From: Serinus canaria
Taxonomy: Eukaryota > Chordata > Aves > Passeriformes > Fringillidae
Assembly (NCBI RefSeq): GCF_022539315.1
Contig: NC_066329.1
Location: 4,439,072-4,503,071 of the forward strand
Direction: 5' to 3'
Length of the DNA: 64,000 bases
The notes under the pieces were generated by a model. The model was given only the letters and a program-made list of their open reading frames with translations, was not told the origin of the DNA and made no database searches. Shown here one piece after another: positions 11,501 to 23,500 of this stretch; position 1 is the first letter of the stretch; each line of letters begins with the position of its first letter. The position numbers and the translations under genes were made by a program.

Positions 11501-14500
11501 TGCCCCTTGCCCCAGTGGGATCCCTTGGTCCCCGAGGCAGGACAGCCACCCCACTGGTTCCCAAAACTTCCCAAGTGATCACTCCCAAGTGATCCTTGTT
11601 TTCTAAAGGGAGCATCCCCCTGCCCAAACTGGGCCGAGATGCTGCTGCTGGCAGCGTTTGTCACCTGTCCCTGCCCTGCTGTGGCATTTGTCACAGCCCT
11701 GCTCCAGGTTATGGGCTGCACTAGTGGTTACAGGGACAACAGCTGGCCAAGCTTTCCCTGCCTGCTCCTTGACACGTTCCACACAGCCTGTCCCTGGCCA
11801 GGCCCTCAGGCTCTCCAGCCATCTTGCAGCAATGTTATTAAATTAAAGTGGGGTGCAAACAAAACTCAAAGTGTTTTGTTTCTTTTTTTTCCCTAATATA
11901 AGAGCCTCCTGCCCCAGGATGAAGAGCAGATATTCTCAGAAATGAGCAAAAAGCCTTAAACCTCTCCCAGACTGCTGGGAGCCAGCATGGAGGGCAGGGC
12001 TGAGGTGCCAGGCCTCAGGGCTGGGCAGTGGCTTCGGTCCTGACAGAACCACTGAAACCACCCTTGGCAGTCAGTGACCACTCCTGGGCCCCTCACTTTC
12101 TCCTGGAACATTACAAAGCCTCAGAACAAGCCATAAAGAATGACCTGAAAACTACACAAAATGGGAAGGAAGCCTATTCCATTTTATTGCATCTATTAGA
12201 CCTATTGAAAAGTCGGCTCAGAAGTGGTTTGATTGCCATGACAAATGCCTGCATGGAAAAAAGATTTGGGAGACCAGACCTCTCCTTCACAAATAACAGC
12301 AGAGACCTGGAACTGGAAGCCCAATCTCTCTAAATGGTCTCTAGAAATAAGGTGTGTAACTGTAGCAGAGAGCAGAGTGGTAGGACATGTCTGTCACAGC
12401 CCAGGTCAGGACCTTGAAATACTAAGACAAAGATGATGAGGCTGACATTAGAGCTGGGGACACCACAGACCTCAGTCTTGATTGTTTCCTGAGGCTTGAA
12501 GACCTGAAAGGATCTTTTCTTGGGATGGGGACCTGGCCACTGCAGTTGTGGGAAGACCCTCACAGTTCACCCACACTGTGCTGGCAGAGGAGAACTCATG
12601 GGACCTTAACAAACATCACAGGGATGTCTGAGCAGCTCCTGTGCCCTGTGGGGAGAGGAGGAGGCTTGGCGAAATGGGGATCAGTAGGAAAAGTCCTGGT
12701 TTCTGGGCTGTACCACCAGTGAAAAGAGATGCATGCTGTCAGCCTGGCTGTTGGGTGCTATGTGTGCTCTGCATCCTCTCCATCCCTGCTCCATGTGGGA
12801 AAAACAGCCTCTAGCCAGCCAGGGGGGAAAGCTGAAGGAGCATTCTCCATCCAGGGGGCTGCAGGCAGTGGTGCCAGCCTTTTTTACACCCTTTATCACT
12901 ATCACCCTCTGCACACCCACAGAAGGGACAGGGTGCAGCTCCCTCCTCACCTCAGAGCCAAAGAGCACCCCACAGTGCCTTGAAATCAGGGGTAGGCACT
13001 TCCCAAGGGAATAAAATCCCACCTGTGACCCTCTAGTGTGGCACAGAGAGGTCAAGACCTGGTCCCAGGCACCAGCCAGACCCTGGTGCCCACAGGTGTG
13101 CCCCAGCCTGGCTTTCCTGGCACAGATCCCTCCTGGCACACCCTGTGGCAGTTTGGCCAGGCCTGGAGTCACTGGATGTTCCTGAGACAGGCTGGAGCAC
13201 AGCAGGGATTGTGTTGCCATCCTGTTTCCCATTCCTAAAGATGGGGAGTGGTAGCCTTGCTCCTGTTTCTCAGCTGAGACCCTGGAACCACTTCAGCTCC
13301 AAGGCTGCATTCCTGCTGGGATGTGAAAATGCTCTTCCTGCTGCCCTCCCCAGGGCCCCAGCTCGGTGAGGAAGAGCCCAGACAATGAGGCTGCAGCAAA
13401 GGCAGGCAAAAATTGGGAATAAGCAGAGCCTGGGGGAGGTGGCAGAGCTCAGAGCCACATCTGCTGAGAGTCTGCAAGGATCCTAAAGCCAAGACTGCTT
13501 ATTTCCCCCTACACTGAGCACAGGGGAAAGGGGGGAAGGAGATCCTGAAGATAAAACTGGGTGCTTGAAACATCTCACCTGCTGTTTTCTCTACCCAGGT
13601 GGAGCTTCACGTGCATGATGTGTTCCCACTCCAGTGCTGGGTTCTGGGTGGGCACATCCACCCTCAGCCCTGCCACCACCCAACTGCAGCTTGCCCAGCC
13701 TGGAATGAGCAGCCCTGCACTATTTCAGGGATGTGGGGATCACTGGATCAGTCAGCATCACTGAGTAGCTGAGATGTGCTGCTCTCCCCTCAGCAGGGAT
13801 GTGCATCCCCACAATGCTGCCAAACCCCTGGGCCACGGGCACGTGGTGATGGAGAGGGGAAGCAGGGAGGGGATGCAGGAGGAGGAGCATTGATCTCCAG
13901 CTTAGCCCTGCAGCCCAGGGGAGCCCTTCCTACATAAATATTTGCCAAGCAATGCATTTGTGCCTGTCGATGGCTGTCAATAGGAGCCTGCAGTGCCGTC
14001 ATCTGCAGAGCTGTCACTCCCAGCAGCCTGAGGCAAGCAGTCCCTTCTGCATCCCAACCCATCACCACAGAGTTTTCCCTTTTAAATCCACGTGCTGTGT
14101 GCACAGAGCCTGTCCCCACCTCGGGAGCAGCCAGGGGAGGGAGCAAAGGCGCTGTGGCTGGCAGGTGGCACCGCAGTGCCCGGGCACACGCAGAGTTAAC
14201 AGCTCACAGGCAGAGCTGCCAGACAAAGCCCTGGCCTGGATGGCTCCTGCCTCCCCCAGCATGCTGAGGCTGCAGCAGGGAGCTGGCAGCCCACAGCAGT
14301 GACAGTGGCAGTGGCAGCAGAGCAGGGGGTTACCGTGGAAGTGCTGGGCGGTTTTGCGGCGCAGGGCCTCCAGCGTCTCCTCCGTGTCTGCCCACTCCAG
14401 CACCAGCCTGCGGCCGTACAGGTGGGTGCTGTGGCACAGGGCCTGGAAGGCTTTCTGCACAATTCAAAGAGAAAAAAAAAAAAGTTAAAGGAGGAAATAA

Positions 14501-17500
14501 GAACAAACTCACAGGAGAGAAGGCAAAAATGTCACTGCCTCCGCCCCGGGGTGGAAAGGCCACCGGAGAACATCGTACTGGGGGTGCTTTGCTCTGATGG
14601 GGCAGGATCCATCTCCATCAGAGGCTCTGACTTGGTCATTTATCTTCTCTGCACTTGCAGCAGAGCACAATCCCATCACCACTGCTGCTGGCTGCTGCTC
14701 CTGGGGGGCAGGCTGGAACCCAGCACAGGGTGGGACACCCTGAGCTGGGAATGCTGCAGCCCCTGCAGCTCTGGGTCAGCACTGTGTGGGACCCTCTGAC
14801 TGCCCAGCACCCTGTTCTCTGCTGGAGCACAGCTCAGCTGTGAGAGAGGAGTTCCCTTCTGCTCTGGAAGCAAGATGGAAAACTGCCTTTCTCCTGCCAG
14901 CCACTTGGTGACTTGGCTGTGGTGGCAGCACATGTGGCAGAGCAGAAGCCTCTGCTCTTTCTGACTGGGGTGGTTTCTTCTAATACATGAATCCAGAGGT
15001 TTCCTTTCCTGGTGTTAGGTCCTGTTTGGTAACACCCATACAGCTGGAATCTCTTGCTGATGTTGAATACAAACATGCCAGCCAGCCCAGAGCTCAGATG
15101 GCTTTCTCTGCCCCTAGCCAACCAGCAGAGACCCCAAGAAAACACTGACTCAGTCCAGGGAAGTTTGATTTTCTCTTTGTTTCCCACAGAACTTCAAGTA
15201 AATTCAGGATTGAGCAGACTTGGGCCCACAGTGCAAATACACAAACACACTGGCCAAATATTTTTATCCCCAGGGGCCCACAGAGTGCTCCACAGTAAAG
15301 GCTGGGCACAGGGGGAGAGAAATGCCCCAAATGCCTTTTCAAAAATCCCAGCTAAGGCTGGGATTAGCTCAGGGTTTGAGCTCTGCAAACTCTATCCCTG
15401 GAACAAAAATGGCAACTGTAGGATCAGACACATATCCTGCTGTCCAGCAGGGTCCAGTGCTCCCATCTGGAGGCCCCAAACCAGCTCCCAGGCTGTCCTG
15501 TAAAGCCCACATCTCTCCTCTGAGCCACCTGCTAAAAGCAGCTCTGAACCATTGCAGCTGTCCCCAAATGCCACATCTCTGGGCAGAGGGGCTTGTCCTG
15601 CTTTGGTGCCCACAGCTGCTCCTCAGGACCCTCCTTGAGCTGCTGGGTTATGAAACCCATTAAAAAATTCCATTTTCAGTAAGCAGCACCCAGTAACCTG
15701 AGCTTTCCTCTCTTTCCACAGTCCTTTCACTCATATAACCCTCATGTGCTAAAAAACAGTGACGAGGAGCACCAGCTCCACCATGGCAGGGGTGAAACTC
15801 CATTATCCCAGCACCCCCAGCTCCCTGGGGTGATCCTGGCAGGGCAGAGTGCCCCCTTTTCCAGGGGCACATTCCTCCTGGAAGAGCTGCGGGCTCCAGC
15901 TGTTTTTATTTGCTGCTGCTGTGTTTTCAAGGCCTATCTCCCAATTAGCAGAGCAATGTGTTGGCTTAAACAAACACTGGGGGGAGGTGGTGGGAGGGAG
16001 TTGTGAGGGCTGTTTGTGTTGGCACCAGGAGCCTCTTCCAAAGCCTGGCACACAACCCACACTGGCCCTAAACACAGCATTTCCTTTGTTAATTCCTATT
16101 TTTGGATTCCTTCTTCCCACAGCACAAGGTAGAGGAACGCTGGGTGACAGCACACAGCTCATCTGTGCTCCACAGGTCATGGAGGAGGGCAGACCATGAT
16201 GAACATGGCACTTGGTGGGCTCTGCTCCTCTGAGCCACTTCTCTGCCCCCACCTTCTCCTCCTCATAGGATTGCCATCATTGCTGGCAGCCTTGGGAAAG
16301 GTCATGGAGCAACAGAGAAGGCAGATGCTGCCATCAAGTTGTGTTATGTGCAGGAAATCTGCTGGGTGAGACACATCTGCCACCAGCCTGGTGACATTGG
16401 CTCTTCCTGGCCAAACACATCCCCAAAATGAGTTGGTTTGCACCCATGAGGCAGGAAAGCTCCAGCCTGTAGGAGCTTTCTGCTCCCTGTCTTCCAGATG
16501 GGCTCCAGGAGCAGGGAATGCAGAAGGGAAGCTGCACATTTCAGGTGACAAACACACCAGTGTCACTTCTTTGGAAATGAGCTAAAAGACAAAAGTAGCT
16601 ATTCATTGCTCTGAGAGGAATTAAGACTTTTTCATGGGGGGAAAAAAAAGAGAAAGCACTGATGATTTAAAAGACAAAGGGATGAAGGGGAGAAATGCCA
16701 TCCCCATACATCCACACTGCTGGAAATCTTCCAGGGAGAGGAGGAAATCTGCCACTGCTGCTATTCCAAATGAAGATATAGGTAGGGGAAAAATATATTT
16801 TAATGAGGTGACAAGTATGAAATGAGGAGAAGCAGGCTGGCTTTCACAGAAAGCAGGAGCTGTTTTTGGGGTGCAGCTCCTCTGTGTGAGCATCTGCCTT
16901 CCCAGGACACCTCTCTGGAGGAACAAAGAAGGGCCAGAGGTTTGTAGTTGTATCCAAATGAGGGATAAAGGGAGGTGTGGTGTCTGCTCATCTAAGAGAG
17001 ACTCACCACAAAAGCCCTCTAATTCCCAGGGCTCCATATCTTCCTACACCTTTAAGAAGAGCCTTTGCCACAAAAAGCTCCTTTGGAAATGCCCAAATCC
17101 GATTCTGCTGCATTTGGTAACACACTCTCTGCCAGGCAACCCCAAAGCCTACAGATCCCTGGCAAACCTTCTCCTGGGCCTCATTTGCTTTCCAGATGCT
17201 TTAGGGGTTGCATGAAAACACTATGGGCTTCTCCTCCTCGAGAATAGGATGTGAACATGATTTAAAATGCCATTTCTGAGCATTTTTTGCCAAAGTTTGG
17301 TTCAAGCTTAACAGTGCAGGCAGCTCAGCATGACAGGAAAAAGTGGGGAGAGGAAAGGGAGAGGCTGGAACAGCAGCTTAAAAATGTCTGTGGGATTCAG
17401 AAAGAGAATTTCCAAGTGAAGAGGTGGCTGATGAACCCCAGGAAGGGCAGGCTGCTGGGATGAGGCAGGCAGAGCTCTGGAGCAGAGCCTGCTGTGCAGG

Positions 17501-20500
17501 GAGGGCCGGGAGCAGAGACAGGACCGCAGCGTCTGTCACCCGCGGGTGTGACAGCGCCAGCCCTGACTGCTGCACTCATTTGGAGGACAGTGCTGCTCTG
17601 CCTCCAGATTCCCCCTTGCCCTATTAAATACTCAAGCCAAAGAGCCTCCAGGCTGGAATCATTAGAGGGACAAAGGGTCAACAACATTAGGAGATTGATA
17701 AATATCCCTCCCTTGCAAGAGCCGGTCCCAGCTGAGGATGCTCTCCGCGATGCCAGCTGCACACAAGGATTTTTCCTTCTGTGTGTGTGCATTTTGAAAG
17801 CATTGGCTGTCTCTCCCAAATGGGCAATTTCTATTTGGAGACCAGATGTATTTTTATATCAACAGGGGAGAAAAGTGGGAACTCGGCTTCCCAGTTAATA
17901 GTTCAAAAATAAAAACAATTCCACAACAATTCTGCACAGGGAACGTCAGGAAACGTTTAGTGCTTCCTTAACTGGAGTTAATTTGGTATTGCCAGTGCAT
18001 CAGAGTTGCTGGGGAGGCTGAGGAGATCAAGCCAAGCCTGATGGGGCAGATCTGCAGGCACAGCACCAGGGAGTTGGGAGGAGGAGCCCCCATGTCTGTG
18101 CTGGCTGTGGAAAATCTCCATGTGCGCTCCCACAGCAGCCGTGCTTGTTCAGAGAAAAAGACAAACACGGGAGGTCACAGGCTTTAAATGCCCAACAAAG
18201 GCAGCCTAACTATTCTATTACAAACCCATCATGTTTTATAAGATGCTTATAAGCAATTTCCAGATTACCACTCTGAGCAAAAGCGTCACTGACAGTCAGA
18301 GCTATTCAGCTCAGAGGTCTCCAGGCCCACTCCCCTCCTCTCTCATTTCACTCAGCAATAAACTCTAAGCCAATTATGAGCGTGTTTACAATATTCAGGA
18401 TCCTATTCATCAATACACCGTGCATCCTCTTCCAGACGGCCAATGGAGTGTACTTGATGTGCCACTTGTGAGACAATTAAATCCCTCAAAGAGATGAGGG
18501 TGGAAAAAAAATATGAAGAAGGAAGAAGAGTTGCTTTGCTGGGAAAGAAGAAAACCCTGCTGAGAGCTGTTTCACAGGGCAGCTCTCTCCCTGCATGCTC
18601 CCTTCCATGAGCTTTGGGAGCTGTGCCCTGAGCCAGAGCCTGGCTGGCTCTCCCCCCTCACCATAGATGTGCTGCCTGTCACTGAGATTCCCATTTGTCC
18701 AGTGCAGCTGGAGTCAGCCCCTGAGGGGATGAAAAGGGATGGGAAGCAAACACTGAGCCCGTGCCTGTTTCCCCCAGAGAGCAGCAGTAAAGAACCAGTC
18801 AGGTCCCTCTCTGTACCCTTCCATCCAAAGCCTAAAGTTTCCTTGGGAAAAAGATTAATTCAAACCCCAGGAACAAAGCCTGAGTGACTGTGGAGCGAAG
18901 CAGAGGTGAAAGCAAAGCTGCTTTGAGCAGAGCCACATGCACAGCTTGAGGTGCAGGGAGAGGAACCAGGCTCCTGGGGGGGATCCCTGCACCCCCAGCT
19001 GACCCCCAAGGGGAGGAGGGAAGCTGAGCAGAGGGAAGTTTGAGTTAGGATCAATACAGGACTAACAAAGAAACTCCATGTACTGTGTTATACAGGAGGT
19101 CAGGCTGGAAGGGATGATCTAATAGTCCCTTGTGATCCTGGATCAATGAATGCTGTCTAAAAACATAAACACAGGCTCTGGCTGGCTCCCCCCTCCTCCC
19201 TCCTTCAGATCTGCTCAGAGTCTGGAAAATCTGGAGTTTTGGGGGCTCATGTGGTCCCTTCCCTCCAGCAATAACATCCCGTGGGTTGTGCTTACAGCCA
19301 CTCCCTTCCAGACTCTGCCCAAACCACCAGGAATCAGCAGCAGGATGAAATCCACCCTGCTCCAGAACCTCTGGCAAAGGATGAGACAAGGATACTGTCA
19401 GACAGGCTGCAATCCCCTTGTTTCTGCTAAAAGCATGAAACTTAAAGATACAGAAAGCTTTAAAAAAATAAATGGACTAGGCAAATTTATAACTACTGAT
19501 CCTCTGGCACAGTCACTGGGAAAGCAGCAGGGTAAGACTGCTCACAGGGGCTCTCAAAACACACAGAGGAACTGGTGAACACAAGCCTTGCACAGGTACA
19601 AATTAGGGGACAGCCACAATATCCAAAATTCCCCTAAAATCAAGGCGGTGGTTGGAGGTGGGATACGTGCAGAGGTTTCCTGATGTGTTAATGTTGGGTC
19701 AAAACCATCCTGTCTCACCTTGCTGCTGACAAATCTTGAAAATAAGCTCCTGTCCGTCTGTATTACAAGAATTTTGAGTTATTTTATCAGTTGCACCAAA
19801 ATTATCCCCTTTAGGGTTTGGCTTGTGGGTTTTGTTGCTGCCCACATGGGGGTTTCAGCCTGAGTGCAATGCTACCAGCCCAAACCTGGGCTAAGCCTCA
19901 GTGGGACAGAGCCTCCAGGCTGCCCTCCCCACCTGGGGCAGTGCCAGAAGGGCACAGCTCACCTTGGCATCCTGCTTGGTGACGAAATCCACAAAGCCAA
20001 AGCCCCGGTGGGATCCTGTTCCTGCCATTTTCTTGGGCAGCCGGACGGTCTTGAGCTCTCCAAAGGTGCTGGGAATGCAAGGAAAAGCAGGGACAGCGTG
20101 AGATGAAGGCAAGAGTCACCCCTTCCCCACAAACCCTGGCAGTGCCAGCTGCACACCCACACTGAGTCCCCACTCTGCTGCTCTGCAAGCCCCATTTCCA
20201 AAGCAAATACAATCAGTTAAAAAACTCAGCTTGGTTTTGAAGGATATTTCTGGATATAAAACTTAACAATACAAAAAACTTCTTTAATGTAACTGCTTTG
20301 CTCCTCCTTCCCTCAGGAGATCCAGCCAGAGTGCCATGCCCTGCTCAGGGTGGGCAAAGCATCTCCAGGTTAGCAGGAATGCTCCAGATCCCACCAGAAC
20401 AGATTTATTTGCACCTTTAAAGAGGGGCTGGAGTGCACAGGATACAGGCAGGACACAGAGCATGGCCCCACAGGGAATTACTCTGTTTCCAGAACAGCTC

Positions 20501-23500
20501 CTCCATCCTCAGAGGTGTCATCCCTCCAACTCCAGGAGTCCTGGGCATTTTTTATGATTGGATTTCCTCGCTCTAACCCTTCAGCCTTTGCCATCCTGCA
20601 GCTTCTGTGCTGGAATAAACTGGTTTTATCTAAGCTTTCTGGGTGTAGAAAGGAAACAGGCGAATCCAGCAGACCACAACAACCTCCATACCCAACAGCA
20701 TTTCAGACAAGTTTTGCAGTGTCAATGGAAAGCCAAGAATAAGGGGGTTCCTGTCCCACAGAAGGAACTTGTGGCTTGAGCAGCAAAGCATGCAACCATC
20801 CCACTTTGTCCAAAAACCCTAAAAGCGTTTTTTAGCCCCAAAGGCAGCACGTGCTGGACACCCCTCTCCAGTGCCATCCCCTGGAGAAATTCCAGGACAA
20901 AGCCAACGCTTTTCCTGCTGCCAAGCTCCCTCTTCCCCTCCCCTCGCACCCATTTATCAAACACATATGCACAAACTGCAGGCAATAAATATTTAATGTG
21001 GCCCAGGTCTGAAGAGATGTGTTATTTTATTTGAAAATCTCCACACAGGCGTGCATACACAAAAGGAGCCTGGGATACAGCAGTGCCAAAGAGCACCTGG
21101 GAATAAACACAGTAAAGGCCATAAATGCTCTCGTGAAATGATATAAGCTAAATCCTGGGAGTTAACCTGCTGCACTGGCAGCATGACCAGGCATTCATCC
21201 ACCCAATTTCCTTAGGCAACGTGGTGTGTAAATGCACCATTATGAAGCTTCAAAATGAATCCGCACGTCTCGCGCTCGGTGCTTTCCCTCCCTCTCCCTG
21301 CTGCCCCCTCCGAGCTGGAGCCACGCAAACAAACAAACAAACCCCAGCACAGGAGAGGGAGCAGCCTCAGCTGCTGGAGTGCTCGCATCCTGGGGTTTCT
21401 AGAGGTCCTCCTGCAACCAGGTGGGGGTGTCAGGGGCTCCCAGGATCCCTGGAGCACCTCAAATGCTGCAGTTGGGTGAAGGGAGAGGCAAGGGGACAGC
21501 TCCTGAGCCATGGAGATGCCCATCTAGCTAGGAAAAATGGGAGATAGGAGCCATGGGCACGCTCCAGTCTCTCTCTCTCTCTCTCTCCATGAAAAATATC
21601 AAGGACATTGCCTGGGGGCAGCAGAATATTTGCTGAAAGAACAGGAGCAAAGTATTTGCTCAAAGGGAGGTCTCAAACAATGCTCAGTCTGTGCACTGAA
21701 ACACCAACCTGTCCTTTTGACACCAAGACCCAGCACTCAGGGTGGCCAGGGGTTCCCACAGGAGCAGGATGGCTCTGGATTCAGGGTGCCAGGGAAGCTG
21801 TACTGGCCCACATCATCCTGGGCAGAGCTGGGACAAACTGGCTCTTCCTTCCTCCCCAGCTCAGAGCAGTCCAAGCCACCCACACATGGAGAGGAGCGGA
21901 GGGAGGGGACACCTGCTCCAGATCCAGAGCAGGGCTGGCCAGGAGCTTTCCCTGGGCAGTGGGAGCCAGCAGGGGCTTGCAGAGGGATGGATCCAGGGAA
22001 GAGGAGAGGCAGAGGGGTGAGGGAAGCCGAGGGGACAGGGCTGACCCCAGTGGGGCCATGCAGGGGAGCAGCATCCCCCCCACGGCGGCGCTAATTAGAA
22101 AGCACAACACAGCAATTACCGGCGGGAGCTGCGAATGAAGGCACAGCTCCGGCCTTTAATGTTCTCCTCTCTGGTGCCAGGCACAGACTCACACCTCTCC
22201 TTTCCAATTATTTCTCCTGGATTTGGGGGGAGAGAGAGGCAGAGGCAGAAGGAAACCCAATTACCCCCTGCAGTGGCAGGCTCCCTGCCCAGGGAAGCCA
22301 GAGGGAAGCCAGGTGCTGATGGGTTTGCCCCCACTCCAGCTCATCCAGGCTCCAGGATGGCCAGGCATGGATTGTGCCACGGGCAAAGGCATGGGGATGG
22401 GCATGGGAGGAGGAAAAGCACGGAGCACATCAGCCAAGTGACACCAGAGCATAATGGCAAGAGAGGGGAGAAAGCTTTTCCATAAGATGTCATGGAGCTG
22501 TTTGAAAATGTGCTCCCAGGGGCTGGGATGGCTGTGGAGTCACAGCAAGTCAGATGTGGTGGCACTGCCAGCTCCTTTCCCTTCCAGCACAGAGCTCGGA
22601 TGGGCACAGATGGAGTGAAAAAAGCCCCAGGCAGCCCAGGGTGGGGGTTCCTCTGGGTGCTGGTGCCTCTCTCCTCTCCAGGTGGGCAGAGATCAGCAAT
22701 CCTGCTGCCAGCATGGAGCACAGCACCAGGCCAGGCTCCTTCCCTCGAGCAGGATGGTTTGCAGGGAGGTTTCCAGCATCAGTGAGTGTGAAACCAGAGC
22801 AGTTTCTGGATTGATACTCACCCACCCATCCATGCCTTCTCCAAGTGCTCCTGACCTCCTGCACCAGGGCTGGTGGCTGTGGGAGCAAAGCCCTTTCAGG
22901 CTTGAGACACTGACTTGTTTGCAGTCAGCCTGGCTTAACTTTGCGCAAGACTTGAACCTCACTCCTGAGGAACCCACCAGCCCCCTGAGCCTGGCCTGGA
23001 GCTGGATTTCTGACAGGACACTGGGATAGGATTTTGGTGTGGCCAAGATGTGCAGCAATCCCCAACCTCTGGTGAAACCCCCAGGGAGCTGCTCACAATT
23101 AGTACAGGAAGGTCTGGGGGGCAAAAGCAAAGAGTTTGTGCTGCTGAGGCAGCAGGATGGCAGAGCCCCTGGTGACCAGCCATGCACACAGCTGCTCCAG
23201 GCTTCCTTCCCACAGATCCTTGGTGTCCAGCAGCTACTCTCTGAAATCCCAAGTGGAATCAGGAGCAGGAGGGGAGGGCAGAGGTGTGGAGGACGTGGCT
23301 CTGCCCTGTCCCTGCAGGCCCTGCCAGCCAGGCTGGCAGATCTGGCCTCACACCTCGCTCTCCCAGACTTGGCACGTTTTCCTGCTGTTGGCTGGGAGGG
23401 ATGACAGCCTCCACAAACACTGCAACTCCTATTTCCTAAATGAGAACCTTTGTTTTGTGCCCATCCAGATTTGCTGGAAACCAGAAAATGTCTGTGCTGG

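Larger units (their letters stand above)
8566..14333 (-). other. RBM19: RBM19 intron 23 (5.8 kb)
   Basis: Contains AT-rich unique-looking blocks at about 9200-9490 and 10000-10310, a block with TCTGTCAATTTAATGC and TGATCGATGG near 10640-10680, the minisatellite at 10752-11310 and an AT-rich island with an open frame at 12028-12333. No other gene is supported. Confidence 0.6.
14455..19962 (-). other. RBM19: RBM19 intron 22 (5.5 kb)
   Basis: No coding exon is seen. AT-rich unique-looking sequence occupies about 17540-17980 and 18170-18540. A short LINE-tail-like fragment lies at 19085-19150. Confidence 0.6.
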
